Assembly: GCA_038534135.1 (NCBI GenBank)
Contig: JBCAXJ010000017.1
Location: 1-64,000 of the forward strand
Length of the DNA stretch: 64,000 nucleotides
From: Thermohalobaculum sp038534135
GTDB lineage: Bacteria; Pseudomonadota; Alphaproteobacteria; Rhodobacterales; Rhodobacteraceae
Direction of reading: 5' to 3'
Shown: positions 63,461-64,000 of the stretch, one piece after another
Numbering within the stretch: position 1 is the stretch's first letter
Layout of the letters: each line of letters begins with the position of its first letter
Translations under genes and position numbers: made by a program
Notes under the pieces: model-generated
The model's input: only the letters and a program-made list of their open reading frames with translations
Told to the model about the DNA's origin: nothing
The model's database searches: none

Positions 63461-64000
63461 TGCATCCTGCTCCGTCGCTAATCGCCTTCACCGTCCTGTC
63501 GGGTCTTGGCATGGGTATGATCGCCTGGGTCGGACTCGGCCTGGGTGATTGGGATCACACCTTCGGATGGATCGCAGGTATTCTCTCGTTGATGGTTGGC
63601 GGGATTGGTGGTGTCGCATCCGTCGGTCACCTCGCACGCCCTGACCGCGCCTGGCGCGCGTTCACGCAGTGGCGCTCGTCCTGGCTGTCGCGCGAGGCCT
63701 GCCTGATGGTCACGGCGAAGGTGACGTTCACGCTGTACCTGGGCTTCTGGCTGCTGCTGGGGATCGAACTGAAACTGCTCGGCTGGATCGCCGCTGCGCT
63801 GGCCATGGCGACAGTCTATGCAACCGCGATGATCTATGCGCAGCTTCGCACAGTGCCTATGTGGTCGGGAACGCCGACGCCCTTCATGTTCATGGTCCTG
63901 TCCCTGACCGGAGGGCTTCTGGCGACAGGTGCCATCAAGGGGCTGGTCGGCCTGGAGACGCCGGTCCTCTACAGCCTCGCCTGGTTGGTCGTTGCCGCGG
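63460..64000 (+). CDS. soeC: Membrane anchor subunit SoeC-type (partial)
   Basis: The first 180 codons are visible before the window ends. MHPAPSLIAFTVLSGLGMGM begins a DmsC/NrfD-like integral membrane protein; five or so helices are seen, plus the motif SVGHLARPDRAWRAFTQWRS typical of DmsC subunits. Passes electrons to quinone. Start overlaps the soeB stop. Confidence 0.85.
   Translation, partial: MHPAPSLIAFTVLSGLGMGMIAWVGLGLGDWDHTFGWIAGILSLMVGGIGGVASVGHLARPDRAWRAFTQWRSSWLSREACLMVTAKVTFTLYLGFWLLLGIELKLLGWIAAALAMATVYATAMIYAQLRTVPMWSGTPTPFMFMVLSLTGGLLATGAIKGLVGLETPVLYSLAWLVVAA

Noticed and set aside
1..64000. tRNA, rRNA, CRISPR, insertion sequences or prophage
   Set aside because: None seen on reading both strands; intergenic gaps are short and lack cloverleaf, repeat-spacer or terminal inverted repeat patterns.

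Overview
The window looks like a stretch of chromosome from a marine alphaproteobacterium of the Rhodobacteraceae (Roseobacter group). The DNA is GC-rich and almost fully coding. Supporting markers are a CckA-type cell-cycle kinase, the alphaproteobacterial LexA box form in front of recA, a DctPQM TRAP transporter, a DUF1045 protein, a SoeABC-type sulfite dehydrogenase operon, and a corrinoid methyltransferase / MetF-like / 'virulence factor' C1 module. I see no rRNA, tRNA, CRISPR array, insertion sequence or prophage. Genus and species cannot be fixed from the sequence alone.

Layout. 1-3.7 kb (minus): iorA and a partial iorB (indolepyruvate oxidoreductase), separated by a 189-bp gap holding a strong GC hairpin. 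4-6.5 kb (plus): a RoxA-like di-heme cytochrome c and a small membrane protein; the 3' end of the cytochrome gene carries a 44-bp inverted self-copy that creates a premature stop. 6.5-9.1 kb: Nudix hydrolase, hslO, and an unusual gene resembling permuted papain-fold hydrolases. 9.3-13.8 kb (minus): thioredoxin/CcdA pair, SbmA/BacA-like transporter, HugZ-like protein, ThpR, TesA. TesA is divergent from ybbA-ybbP (13.8-17.1 kb), the same arrangement as in E. coli. 17.7-23.1 kb: an Asp/Glu-racemase-family gene divergent from an enolase-superfamily enzyme and a TRAP transporter, which looks like an uptake and catabolic unit of unknown substrate. 23.3-25.4 kb: Bax-inhibitor-1 family protein, DksA-like protein, cysE. 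25.4-29 kb: a C1/folate block with a methyl-THF methyltransferase, a MetF-like protein, a 'virulence factor' family protein and, divergently, a canonical metF with a readable promoter.

29-35 kb: ppx/gppA, rlmE, alpha/beta hydrolase, PLD-family protein, and a PhyH dioxygenase / agmatinase-family operon. 35-42.4 kb: guaB, an RsmB-family methyltransferase, cckA, a sulfotransferase-like gene and recA (SOS-controlled). 42.4-50.9 kb (minus): HU, SleB-like hydrolase, then a probable operon of a small membrane protein, glpK, pgi, a PPDK-like gene with a degenerate nucleotide-binding half, and meaB. 51-59.2 kb: small membrane protein, DjlA-like protein, cytochrome c, two Usp proteins, an SRPBCC-like membrane protein, trpS, an NAD-dependent epimerase, ytoQ and a DUF1045 protein. 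59.4-64 kb (plus): soeA, an AT-richer secreted-protein gene fitted exactly between soeA and soeB with 4-nt overlaps at both ends, soeB, and the start of soeC.

Most genes are housekeeping or common Rhodobacteraceae accessory genes. The places most worth a second look are the self-inverted insertion in the RoxA-like gene, the extra gene inside the soe operon, the PPDK-like/meaB pair, the orphan C1 module, and the racemase/enolase/TRAP unit.
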